NCBI GenBank assembly: GCA_037892935.1
Contig: JAYXKI010000006.1
Coordinates: forward strand, 1,364,001-1,428,000
Reading direction: 5' to 3'
DNA: 64,000 bases
From: Phlebopus portentosus
Taxonomy: Eukaryota > Basidiomycota > Agaricomycetes > Boletales > Boletinellaceae
Below are positions 1 to 14,145 of the stretch, piece by piece. The notes beneath the pieces were generated by a model, which was not told the origin of the DNA, did not search any database, and worked only from the letters and a program-made list of their open reading frames with translations. The position numbers were made by a program, and so were the translations under genes. Within the stretch, counting starts at the first letter, position 1, and each line of letters opens with the position of its first letter.

Positions 1-2460
1 ATGAGAATTGCAAGCTGACGTGCTACTGTCTCTTCTTTAACAGATGCCGCGCAGAGGAACAGGGGCTTGTAGAATACTTGGGGATGTATGACTGCAAACG
101 AAGCGAGCAGACGTGACAAGTGATCATTCGAAGATCCCGGAAAGTCGTCAACTATACGCTGAATGAATGCTTGGTGAGACGGAGTTGTGCATTGCGAAGA
201 GCTTTCTTACCTCTTGAAATTGTGGAATCATCATGCCTACTACAATTTTCCGACTGTTCTCGGGTAGGGTAAAAAGCAATCTGGATGTTATCGAGACCAC
301 ACTCTTCCAATCAGCACTCGCAGCCTGACCATAGTATAAGATACGAAAAGATCCTCGTAGAATGAAGTGAAGTTACTCACAAAACCTTTCGATTCCTTCT
401 GCAGTGCTTCTTGCCACGGTGAAGCCTTTCCATTTAACCAATCAAGAACAATGTCTCTGACTTCGTGATGCCGACTAGCAATGAAAGTATCCTCTTCCTC
501 CTCGTCATCTACTTCTGAACCAAGCAACGTCAGCGCCACCCTAACAGCCAAACACTGAACATCTTGCAAAGAATCATCTGTAGACGTCAAAATATCTATT
601 TCGGGCAGGACTCGAGCGGTCAATAATTGAGTTATTATCCTGTAGTCCAAAACACCGAGCTTTGATGCGTCCAGTGAGTCTTGAAGCATGCTCAACACAG
701 GGCGAAGGAACGAGTTTATCTTGCTTAGATGGATTTTGGATCGTAAAGGTGTCGACGGCTTTGATAGGTCCGGACTGGGCCAATATTTCTACGGTAGACA
801 ATTTACAGGTCAGCCGTGTCAAAAGGTAGAATTGTAAGTGCCTTTCAGAACTCACCTCCATGACACGGAGCATAGCTCTCTTCTGCTGCGACATCCCGAA
901 CTCAAGGCATTTAGCGAGCGCCTCGATGCATAGGCCTGCTCTTAGATCATCCTCGCTATCGCTCTTTAAAAACAAAGCTTGATAGGTCTGCTCGAGTTCG
1001 TCCGTGTCCAGTTGACCACAATCTCCCCTTATCGTTTTCTTTATTAGGTCATGCACAAAAGCGAGGTCATCTGCCTTATCAACCATTGAAATGGAGCGCG
1101 AGGGATCGTAAGTTTGACAATGCGAAACGAGCAATGCGATATTGGGAAGTATCGTCAGAAGAGCTGGAGGTGAAGATAATGGACTGTCCCCAGAGCTCAA
1201 GAAATTGTTGAGCATGTATAGAAGACGAGTTCGTGATCCTGAAGCTGGAGCCGTAGCAGCCTTACAGCACCATAAACATCTGTCAATGTTGCCCTGAGAG
1301 AGAATGAGTTTACATTCCGTAAGGCAGCAGTATAGACTTACTCCTGGTGAAGGTGCCTTCCATCTACGAACAATCAACTCGAATATTTCTAATGACATTT
1401 GCCTCTCGTCACTTGCATCCTGCGCGGTGCTATGACCGAGGAAAGGAATCAGAAGAGCCGAAAGAACCTCTTTCTCAAGAGGCAATGTTGACTTCTCCAT
1501 CATAGTAACAGAAGCATAACGCGCTATTATGCTTTGAAGATTACTGAGTGCTGCAGTCCTCCACCCAGCGTTCGATGCAAGGTTCGCCGTGGACGGTGCA
1601 CTACGTAGTCCTCTGATCGAACTCGGTGTCGACAAATTATTAGAGCTCATGTTGGTGGAAAGCGGAAGTGAAGTGGACGACATGAATGGAAGATGCAATG
1701 TCGAACCGAGCGAACTCGCTTGTGTAGCCTCTCGCTCGGGCTTAGGAGGTTTCGAATCGCCAAAGCGCACCGACCGACATGCTCTCTGCACGTCCTCCGC
1801 AAATCGTCGTGTAATGTCATCGGCAGCTTCGCGAGCTTCATTCACCACTTGTCGGAATCCGAAACGCGCTGCAAAGCGGGACGGACGCGGTGATGCTGGG
1901 ACAGGAGTAGCTAGGTTTAGCTGAGAGAACGACGTGAAGCTAGGGTCCGGAGAAGGCGCAGCAGATGAGGGGAGGACGTGCTGTCGCAGCTGATCCCAGC
2001 GAACTCTTGAAGGAGAAACTGGTGGTGGAGAAGATGTCGACGACCGTGAGGGCTCTGTAGCGAATGATACCGTACTTTGGCCAGTCGGGAGTATCCTTGA
2101 AGAGCTTTCTGAAGGTAGAGTTGGCTTGGAGACTTTGAGTTTCACTGACTGAGCATTCGCAGACGATGCGTATTCATCATAAGGATCACGTTCATGCTTC
2201 GGCGATAAGGGGGACGAGACCAGCTCTTCTTTCATCCATGGCCGTGCTGTTTCCTTATTACCATGGTTTTCATTCAAGGTCGGCAGTGCCAAAGGCTTTG
2301 CTGTTCTACGACTTGTCGAATCATCGAGGACCTCTGGCTGAGAAGCCTCACGGCCATGTTTTGAGAACGAAGCAAGCGATGAGAAGGAGTCTTTCGAAAG
2401 TAACTTGCGAACATTGGGCCTCGATCCTGATGGTTTCTTTGGAGGCGGTCGCGAGCTCAT
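1..2460 (-). CDS. Large alpha-helical protein, 5' part only, unrecognised
   Basis: The start codon is taken at 2460 (MSSRPPPKKPSG); the gene runs off the left edge, so the C-terminus is missing. Exons read on the minus strand are 2460-1342, 1293-856, 788-381, 324-211 and 158-1. The introns are 48, 67, 56 and 52 nt with GTAAGT or GTGAGT-type donors, and each junction keeps a long open frame. The first ~250 residues are Ser/Pro-rich and look disordered. The rest is a string of hydrophobic helices without low complexity, as in HEAT or ARM repeat proteins. A tuberin-like or similar scaffold is possible, but I found no family motif that decides it. Expression, location and partners cannot be inferred. 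The gene itself is well supported; its function is not. Confidence 0.8.
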
Positions 2461-2852
2461 GTAGAGCTTAGCCGTTGAGCGTGCAAAGATAGAGCTGTTG
2501 GTGTATGAATGAAGACCCTGACACGCGTACGACCGACCTCCCAGATCTGTAGCGCCTGCGACAGTCTGTCGTGTCACTTTCCCTCAAGTCTTCACCACTC
2601 ATCACGGACATACCATCTACCTTGCCAAAAAACCTCGACAATCATATTTGCTTCAAAAAGACCAAGTATTGTAGAAGCACCTGAACTTCTTTGAAGTGAT
2701 TAATGATTCTAAGACAGGGAAATTTTACGACTTTGGCTGGTGGTCTCTTGATTTGATACAGATGATCTTCTGACTCCCGTTGCACCCGCCCCGTACCACA
2801 ACACAGGGAAAATCATTACCCCTTATTTTGTCTACAGTCGATACTCTTGACT

Positions 2853-4027
2853 TTATGTCTCACCCTTGGCAAGTCGCAGCTGCATGCTGAATCTGTTGTA
2901 CGATTTTTCATCGCTTAATGTGCAGTCCTCCAACTCAGCCTCGTGTTTCTGACGGGTTCGCGATCTCATTGATGCTCCACCCTCTTGAGACAAGATATCT
3001 GGACTTAACTGGCCAGAAGAGATGCGTCCAAACAGTGTCGTATTGGATTCATTGGCCCCGAACAGCGAGTAAGACTGGGGCAGGATTTTCTTCTGTTATC
3101 CTTGGATACTAACAGTATCTGCACCTTTTGCTGAGCTATCACCGTTGGATGCTATGCTTCTTTCGCGGAGCTGAAGAAATGCGACTGCTTCTCGAAATTG
3201 GCGCCCAGTCGGTGTGGGTGACAGCGATGAGCAGAGCACGCGTCTTCACAGAAACCGATCGTGTCTCAAACCATCGCACAATCCAAACCTAATACCCGTT
3301 GGCATTCTCATCATCACCTTTATCAATAGCCCAGTTCGCCCAAAATTTGTTGCTATCTCTCTTGCAGATTTGCATGCCCTGAAGAGCCCTAATATCTCGT
3401 GTATGGCGCCTGCAAGCTTCTCACTTCCCTCCATCACGATACTGATAGGGAACCGTGTCTGCTCAGTCTCTCACTCTATAAGGTGAATCCCGGTATGCTA
3501 TTTTTCATCTGCTAAACTGTCTCAGTTCAAATCAAGTTTTCAAGAAGTCTAGAAACTGGTTCCGTGGGACACCACGTTGCAGCTCACGCGGCACTGCCCG
3601 GTAGATTATTTGGTAGTCTCCTTGTTTGGAGTGGATGAATACCGTCGGCGCAGTGCACATGCTTTCAAGCTGTGCACCCTAGCATTCATCTAAACCCACC
3701 ACGGAATATTCTTCTTCCCGACTCGGATTGATCCAAGCTAATTCCGGCGAGGGTAATTTGCAGTCCGTTTCTGCATACTCGGAGTGAACACAATCAGATC
3801 GCCTATTTGTTCCAGGGCATACTCTTCTCTTCCATCGCCCATTACGACGGCACTGCAACGGATATGTGACTGTTAATAACCTATGCTATTTTTCGCAAGC
3901 TTAAAAGCTGGTACCTCATCATCTGCCCCAACATTTCTCTTATATGAACTCTGCGGCTCTGCCGGTGTCCGGTGCTTTCAAACCTACGGCTCCGATCTTG
4001 TTCAGTCTGATTCACGATCGATCTCAT
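2853..4027 (-). CDS. Small multi-exon gene, unrecognised
   Basis: No single long ORF exists, but a chain of short exons reads well on the minus strand. It starts with ATG at 4027 (MRSIVNQTEQDRSRRF) and ends at a TAA at 2853. Convincing pieces are MGDGREEYALEQIGDLIVF, then VFIHSKQGDYQIIYRAVPRE, then WANWAIDKGDDENANG, then PTGRQFREAVAFLQLRE, and a charged tail ending RLAKGET. Several joins need very short introns of about 30-41 nt. One in-frame TAG near 3690 is avoided only by a ~30-nt intron, and the join just after VPRE near 3570 is not resolved. I recognise no domain. The alternative is a recently decayed gene. The coding character is fairly clear, the exact structure is not. Confidence 0.4.
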
Positions 4028-4181
4028 TTACTTCCGTTAGCTCTATACATAAAGGGTTCCCGTGATTAACTACGAGTCTCCTTTTCCCTGCTTCTATTGT
4101 GCTTTCTTGTTCCTGTTGTTCTTCCCTTCTATCCTTTGTGACGCTTGGATGCGGTTTCTCTCTGTGTTATCATAGCACAAC

Positions 4182-6395
4182 ATGGCAGACGCGACGCTAC
4201 AGGAGACGCTCGAGGCGCTCGAGCAAGCTGCTCCGATTGTAAGGGCTGGTCAGTGAGTACTCGTATCATCTATCGTCATGAATTTCATTTGACTTCAAAC
4301 AGATACTTGACTCTTTCAGGGTTTGCCCTTCTTCTGTATGACTATTCTCTAACGGTGAGCGAGCTCTCCTCCGTCGCCGAACGTACAAAAAAGTAATCTG
4401 GTCCTCCTACAGATTCATCAAGAGGTATGTCGTGCAGTTGTCAACGGCTAGCAGGAATCTTGATTGCCAGTTAGGTTGAGCTTATTTGGAAGGCTCCAAA
4501 GAGTCATATTTCCTTCATCTTTCTTGCGGTGAGTTTTCGCTGGGGCTCAGTCCAGAGTAAAAATTGACTGACGGGTTCTAGAATCGATACATAGTGTTGG
4601 TATTTCAATTTCTGCAACGTATCTTCGGCTGATGCATATGATTAATCTGTTTCAATAGTCCGCTGATGCTTGCAGTTGATATTTATGGTACGTTTCATCT
4701 CATGTGTTCCTTGTGTAAACAACTACCTATCTGATCGTCCTTGTGCCTTTGCTAATATAGATCGTCTTGGATTGGCAAGATCTCCTAGTCATCATGTATG
4801 TCGCCTTTTACTTGGACGTGCGTATCGAGGTCTGATAATTCACTTACGACCTTCTTCAGTTGTACGTTTTTTTGGACATACTGGACGAAACATTTTCCTA
4901 ACGAGATCACTTGTCGATTAGCTGTAATGTGTGGATATGGCTTGAGGCGTACTCGACTTTTATTTCCTTCATGAGCTTGCATGGTGCGTACCTGAACACC
5001 CCTACCTTCTTTCTTGTCAAACTTTAATCACATGGCACTAATGCGTCATATGTGCAGGTCTCGTTGCTATGCGCGTCCACGCCCTGTTCGGCGGTGGGAA
5101 AAGGATCAAACTTTTATTGTGGTCCTCCTGGGTCCTCTATGTCATCCTGACAATGATTTTGCTTGGTATCGCGCTGTGGCATGGACAAGGTGAATTTTCG
5201 TTTTGTGAAACCCGTATTTCCTCCGCATCTGCTCCTTTAACTTCGGCGTCATCTCTGACACCGTTCACGTGTATACGAGAATATTTTCGCTGCACGACTT
5301 TGCGAGGTCATCCGCCGAGGACAGGGTCGAAGGCCTGTAATATCAGTCGAAAACAGCTCCGCTGATGTCTAGTTTCTTCGTTGCAGTTATATATTTCCCT
5401 TTTTCCTATTTGCATTCTTCACAGCGTTCATGCTGAATCGGTCTTTGATCATCTAGCCACACTGACCGTCGAGCCCTATTTCAACACATGCTATGAGGAG
5501 GTACGTCCGCCCAATCTCCCTTTCCCTCCCCTCCTCTATCCTCCGGCGTGTTTCACCGTTCAGACCGGGCTCGGGTTTTTCATCTCATGCTTGACCCTGG
5601 ACCGACCGATGAATCCGATGTCGCCGACTTTTGTCTAAAATTGACCCTTTATGACCGTGTGCACTGACGAAATTTTTCTTTTTCTTTCATTATTTGAAAT
5701 AGATATCGTCGATGCTTTGGACAGTCTGGTTGCCGAGCTTGTTACTTGAAAGTCTACTCTTCACGTTGACGACACTGAAAGCAATTCGGGAAGCGAAGAA
5801 CAACGTGTATCACCCCATTACGTCGATCTTATACCGGGATGGGATACTGTATTTCCTTACATTTTCTAGTATGTGCCTTAAGATGTTTACTATTGCAAAG
5901 CTGATAACATATTTTTAGTGTCGACGTTGTTCTGCATGTTTGTCTGGATGGTCGGGACTAACGAATCTGTCGGTCTCGCTAAATAGTACGTTTGTTTGCG
6001 TTCCGTCAGTTCATGATGCCTTTAGAGTTTACTCAACGGTGTATAAAGTTGGGCGACGGCGGTAGTAAACGTTGCCGGGTCTAGACTAGTCCTAAGCCTT
6101 AAAGCCAATGCGCGTGCTTTCCAAACTTCTCGATCACGGACGCGAGTAACAGTCGGGCAGTCAAGGTATGCCATCCACTTTTTATCTCATTATCTCATTA
6201 ACAATTTTGATTCCGTTATGTAGTTCCTTCCTTATCGGATCAATGTGGACGTTTAACGATCCTCAGTTTCGCGATAGCGGATGCGGAATGTCTGACGACT
6301 ACCTCCTGGATTGCGATGGCGGGAAACTATATGAACTTCCTCAGCTGGGGACCGTGTATCCTGAAGAGGTTCAAACGCACTGGGAGGCGATCTGA
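4182..6395 (+). CDS. DUF6533 multi-pass membrane protein
   Basis: ATG at 4182 opens MADATLQETLEALEQAAP. After an intron with donor at 4253 it continues YLTLSGFALLLYDYSLT, the hallmark first helix of DUF6533, a domain at the N-terminus of many mushroom seven-helix-like membrane proteins of unknown role. Many small exons follow between 4410 and 6395. A clear later segment is MRVHALFGGGKR followed by a hydrophobic helix (VLYVILTMILLGIAL), and another around 5712-5918 has two helices. The last exon ends ...VQTHWEAI at 6395. Such proteins occur in many copies per genome and resemble receptors in topology, but no ligand is established. The family call is strong; the small internal exon borders are approximate. 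Confidence 0.75.
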
Positions 6396-6916
6396 GCTTC
6401 TTTTCTGAATCCATGTCGCTTGTCCTTCCTTCAGGTCCGATTTTCTCAGTGGCTCCTCTTGCCTTTACTTATCTTTACCTTTATCTCTGTCTTCACCTTA
6501 TCAGTTTCTTGGGTATCATTCCTCTCATTTGAGCACTGTATATAAAAAAAGCCAAGATGGACTGTATTGTAGACTGATTACCCTGCATCTGTAACAGTCA
6601 GAAAACCTCACTACACTCGTTTGTATAACTTATAATCTAGTTTACTCCTTGCTCTTGAATGTACTGTGTACACAGAAAATTAAATACAGTTGAACGAAAC
6701 GAACCAGACCAAGCCGAAATAATCGGGAGGACGATCTCCTGATACTAACCACAAATGGAGCGAAGTTTGATGACGTCAGACATTGCATTGAGTTTCTTCG
6801 TTCCGAGAACTCCAACCAAGACTCATCATGGAATGCTGCACCACGGGACCATCCTCATCATTCCTTGTATTTGTCATTCTCTAGCTCTCTTTCTAACCAC
6901 CAGGAGGACTACCGTC
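6396..6916. other. Intergenic region
   Basis: This is the 3' flank of the DUF6533 gene followed by the promoter of the mitochondrial protein. The frame of the next gene stays open upstream to an ATG at 6755, but that extension is unlike a protein and the ATG at 6917 starts a typical presequence. Nothing else was seen. Confidence 0.4.
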
Positions 6917-7454
6917 ATGACTCCTGGAATGTTAACTCGTAATCTTGCACGTCGCGCTGCCGCTGTTGCAGCTACTCCACGTTCCGTTGTGTCAACTTCT
7001 CGAGCAGGTATTATGAGCCAGCTGAGATTCTCCAGGTATTCTTCGGATGCTTTCCGAGCATGAATATATATGTTGCTGACGTTACAATAGCACTGTCCAC
7101 GACAACGACCCGGACGTCCTCGAGACCGAAAAGGCAAAGAACCTGTCCGGAAAGCAGCACAAATCATCCACCTGGGACGATAATGCACCGGGATGGAATG
7201 AGTATCTCGCCACAGCGAGCGAGGCGGCAGTAAAAGCAGACAAGTCCGAGGGCAGCCCGGAGGTCCTACAACGCAAGAGCATCGAGCATATCCGCGAGAG
7301 GCATCATGCCGACGATGTTACGTCTGGTAAGGTGGAGGCGGAGTACGAGCGCGATGAGGTCGAGGGTCCGCTAAAAGATGCGCTTGGGACGGTGACAGAG
7401 ACAGTTGAAGAGACCGTCGAGACTGTAAAGACGAAGACGAGAGGTACGACTTGA
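6917..7454 (+). CDS. Conserved small mitochondrial-type protein, unknown role
   Basis: Two exons (6917-7035 and 7091-7454) are joined by a 55-nt intron. The first exon encodes MTPGMLTRNLARRAAAVAA, rich in Arg and Ala with no acidic residue, a good mitochondrial presequence. The mature part is hydrophilic and highly charged, with the stretches STVHDNDPDVLETEK, SSTWDDNAPGWNEYLA and IEHIRERHHADDVTSG. It then has a Thr/Val/Glu-rich helical tail (TETVEETVETVKTKTRG). Similar short proteins occur widely in fungi with the same order of motifs, and I know no assigned biochemical function for them. The location is inferred from the N-terminus only. Confidence 0.75.
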
Positions 7455-7989
7455 ATGTATTATGCGTAAGTCGAGACGCGGCGAAGGTTGCCGATACGAG
7501 AAAAGGAGACAGCCGATGCATCCTGAATGAATACAGAACCTTTCTATCATGCATTTCACGATGAGTTGTATCGAGTTACTGGCATCTGTGTATTATCTGT
7601 TCCCACCTCCTGCCCTGTATATTATCATCGTATTTTTTCGTGTATGTACGTGAAATTACTTTTGCGATGTCATTGGCTTGTCTTGACCATGAGGTAATAT
7701 TTGATCACGTGTATTGATTTGCTCCCGGGTATGTAGACGAAATCCCTCGTGTTGTCCGTCCCGCGCCCCGAACGGTTGCCTGCCCTGCACTCAGCCTCTC
7801 TCTTACACCTACCTTCATTATCTGTCCTATCGTCCATTGCAATCCAGTACGTGCAGGTTATCTTGAATTAACTAGCGTGCATTGAATTTCTTGGCTTTCG
7901 TCAGGTCTATAGTGACCAAGAATTATTTTCGTCGATATTCAAGGAAGAGCAAATTTTAGTCGAAAGTGCTAGTGCTCAGGCCGGTCTGG
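7455..7989. other. Intergenic region
   Basis: The 3' flank of the mitochondrial protein gene and the promoter of the coiled-coil gene. A pyrimidine-rich stretch at about 7780-7850 may be a promoter element or 5' leader. No gene was seen. Confidence 0.3.
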
Positions 7990-10690
7990 ATGGGCATGGG
8001 CTTCATCGATTCCTTCCCCTTCTCCCTCGGCTCCTTCGCCATCCTTGACGACCTCACAGACTGCAGCTCCGAAACAGTCACCTTCGTGGAACGACGGCGG
8101 TCCTCTTCGTCTCAAGACAAAGCTAAATCGAGATCCAAGCAGTCTACCACGACTGCCGCGCGTGCGCATGTACACGAGCATGTCACGAGTAGACATGGTT
8201 CTGCCGCCCCTGGAGCCGGAGCTGCGACTGTAATAGGTCCAGAAACGGCACGGTCTACGACTGTCGCGAATTTAAACGTAAAGGAGAAGAATATCAAACT
8301 GCGAGGTGGTGCTGCTACTAATGTAAGCGCCAAACGTTCTATTGCGAATGAGACGATCGCGAAGCGATCGACCGTCACTGCCCCTGCTGCGCCCGGTCGG
8401 GAGCCGCCCCGGCGTCCGAGGCATGAGAGACGTGAGGGAGATCGAGACCAGAAGTCATCCTCCAAGAAGGAAGAGGTCAAACAGGAAACGAAGAAAGAAG
8501 AGACAAATATTGAAACTATAACTACTTCCAAAGATACAGTCAGATCTGTGTCAAGGTCCCAAATAAAGTCTCGGGAACCCTCTCATGCACTTCAGCCTTC
8601 CGAGGTGGAGACGAGACCTGATGTTTCTTCGGAGGAACTACGCAAGGAGAACCGAGCTTTACGACGGCGGACGGAACGTCTAGAGAAGGATCTAGCAGCG
8701 TACCGACGACATGTTGAGCACTACCGTGAGCGAAGACGCGAAGCTGATCGCGAGCGATCAAGGGCAGAGGAACGTGTACGAGAGCTAGAGACCGTCGTGA
8801 CGAATATGCGCGACAGCTACGAACAGGAGCTTGACAACCTTCGTAACCAGATCACCGAATACGCTGCGAAGGCGGCCGCGGTGGCATCGGCGACGCAACT
8901 TTATGCGAAGGACATCACTGGTGAGACAGAAGATGCGCGAAGTAAAGCGCCGAGCGTGAAGAAGGTACCGAGCTTGCACGAATTAGCCGTTCAAACGGAT
9001 CCCTGGCCGATTGTGTCGCCTCCACCGAGGCCAAGTGCTCCGGTACCTGGCGCTATGCCTCCAACTTTAGAAGGCATGCGCGAAGCGACCGCACTTCTTA
9101 CTCGACTGCAGCTGAAGGACGCTGAGCTTGTCGCGTTGAGGTTCTTCCATGAAGAGACGCCTCAGATAACTCTAGACACACTGAAGGCTTCAGTCCGGAC
9201 TCTCAATACCGAGTTGCGCTCTCTAGCTCTTGGTATGGCCAGGGACGTTCGTCTAAGTAAACCCTGGGGAGCTGCTCAGGCGTGGGCGCTCGAGGCTGCA
9301 GAACCCGGTTTAGCGAGGTGTCTTCGATTGCTGTCAGGTGTTAAGGGTGCAGACTTTTCTCAGGATGTAACTCTTGTTCGCCTGGCGCTTCAGTCTTGGA
9401 TCGTGTCTTGCTTGCAGCGCGTCTTTGAGAAGTTCTTATTTGGTCTTGAGAATGATGAAGACGAGATGCTTAGGCGGGTATTCGAGCGTGTTCAACGCCG
9501 TGGTAAGTAGGCTTCAACCATATTCTATGTTTTCTTGTAGTTTACAACCATTTTCAGAATCACCGCCGGTTGCAGCGCGCTGGCGCGCTCTGACTCATCG
9601 ACACGCCCGTATTATCGCGTCTCTTCCTATGCCATCACCATCCACAACCGGTGGAGGATATTCCGCCGCCCGAGATCACGCTATCCATCTACTGGAAATG
9701 GACATTCTCGTTGGAGCAGAAGCGATTTTGCGCTTCTCAGGTGCACACAGTCCACCGGGTGTATTACTCCAGGAGCTCAGCAGAGAGCACGGGAGACGGA
9801 TATCGCGCGTCGTCAAGCGCGCTGCGAAGCTTGCGAATGACTTGGCGGAACGCTCTCCTGTAGGATGTGAGGTGTTTACTGTGCATGTTGGCGAGGATGC
9901 GAGTGAGCACGACCCAGGAGTAGGGATGGGCATGGCTCTTTGTGGATGCATGGAGAGCGTTGATCAGGAGTGTCGACAGTGGGTTGGACAGACTGCTCGG
10001 ACGGAGCGCGGTGGACGAACGGCTGGCACGCGTACGCATACGCGCGCGGGCACTGTCAGGAAAAAGAGCAAGACGCGAAGCCATGCGAGGACTGCGACGA
10101 CGCGTACGTGGGCAGATACGATTATAAGACAGTGGGATCGAGATACCACAGAAGAGGGCGAAGACGACAGCGACGAGGACGAAGAGGAGATTGATGATGA
10201 AGAGGAAGATCAATTCGCTGAGACCATTGATGTTAAAGCTGAGGGCGAGCTTGTAGAAGAGGGTGACGAGGGTGAGCCAATACACCCTACAGTATTATGC
10301 TCCCTTGGCTTCGGATTACGGCGCGTCATTCGTCGTCCACGCCATCGACATGCCCATCCCACACCCGGTCCTCGTACACAGCCCAGCCAAGAAACTCTCC
10401 AACACGAACGTCGGCGCGTGCCCAAACCAGAAGTCGAGACGCTCCACGGATCTCAGTCTGACGCGAAGTCGACAAAGACGTTCACGCTTACTTCTCTCGC
10501 TCCTACTAGTCCTTTGACTTCGCGGACCGCGCGGTATCGCAGGAGACGCGAGCATGAACATGAGCGCGCAGGCGAGGGAGGAGAGCACGAAGAAGAAGAA
10601 GAGGAGGGCAGAGAGGTGGACGTCCTTGTGAAGACGGACGTACTCGTCTCAACGACGGTCGATTCTTTACGGCAGCGCGTCGTCCAATAA
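7990..10690 (+). CDS. Large coiled-coil protein with acidic and basic tails, unrecognised
   Basis: I start at ATG 7990 (MGMGFIDSFPFSLGSFAILDD); the frame is open a little further upstream. Exon 1 runs to 9502, and exon 2 starts at 9558 after a clean GTAAGT..CAG intron. Two more introns are likely: 9872-9923 (52 nt) and 10108-10151 (44 nt). Together they remove 96 nt, so reading straight through also stays open. I prefer splicing because it yields a regular helix (FVDAWRALIRSVDSGLDRLL). N-terminal ~210 residues are basic and disordered. Residues ~220-330 form a coiled coil (LRKENRALRRRTERLEKDL). A globular helical region follows, then a Glu/Asp run and an Arg-rich tail. I find no known enzyme motif; a structural role is likely but unproven. 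Confidence 0.7.
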
Positions 10691-11225
10691 CTACCATCTC
10701 TACAACGGAACAATCAGCCTGACCTCGACTCCTTGTTCTTAATCCTAAACCCTAATCACCTAAGTACTCCTCTTCTATCATTTCGCATTTCAAATTCCCT
10801 AGTTATGACAGGCAGAGAGATGCTTCGACTTCCCTGCACAGAGTTCTTAACGTTATTCCTCACATCAACGTGGAGGCCAGGCAGTACAAATCCCTCTAGT
10901 TACGTGGCTAGATATCTTTATTACAATTCGCCCTTCGCTGGTATTAGTAATCGCAGTATCATACCATACCGTTTGTTTTTCTTAGTATCGCTAGCTTTTA
11001 ATTTATTCAAACTGGCAAATATAATTTATTCTCTCACGTACCGCTTGCGTGAATGCGCACATAGTGCCAGTGGAAAGAAGGTGGGCTCTAAAGCTACAAG
11101 CCAAAATGCGTTTCGCAGTGTCTTTCTTTTTTTATGGAGACAATCGAATCAAATCATAGGATACAAACTGTTATATATGCAAATACAGAGGCGTTCGGAA
11201 TACATACTTGCGAAAGGACAACCGA
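10691..11225. other. Convergent intergenic region
   Basis: It lies between the 3' ends of the coiled-coil gene and the SelO gene. It is AT-rich and holds open frames only because stop codons are few. It looks like overlapping 3' untranslated sequence. No RNA gene or repeat was seen. Confidence 0.4.
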
Positions 11226-13926
<2,701 letters not shown>

Positions 13927-14145
13927 CCACGGAGGTCGGTGGTGGTTGTGGTAAAGTAAGAGACTGAATTGAATATAAGTACGCCATTGGATGACGATGC
14001 TGACTCTCTGGTGGATCACCTCACATGATTGGGTAGACTCACGCGCGGATCACGGATCGGCACGATCCAATCACAATACAGTACGTACAATAAATGTTTT
14101 CCAGCTCTTTCATACCTTTCCTATAGTCAGTTCTTCAAGGCGACT
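13927..14145. promoter_or_regulatory. Shared divergent promoter, SelO / CoA-transferase
   Basis: Only 219 bp separate the two start codons, so both genes must take their core promoters from this stretch. No clear TATA box was seen. Confidence 0.5.

Noticed and set aside
1..2460. Tuberin (Tsc2) as a firm identity for the left-edge gene
   Set aside because: The helical character fits, but I could not match a diagnostic motif and the GAP domain, if any, is outside the window.
3214..3486. A 90-codon plus-strand frame
   Set aside because: It is antisense to better coding pieces of the small minus-strand gene and lacks conserved features.
8112..8531. Long minus-strand frame of 139 codons
   Set aside because: Antisense shadow of the coiled-coil gene, caused by its GC-rich Ser/Arg/Lys codons.
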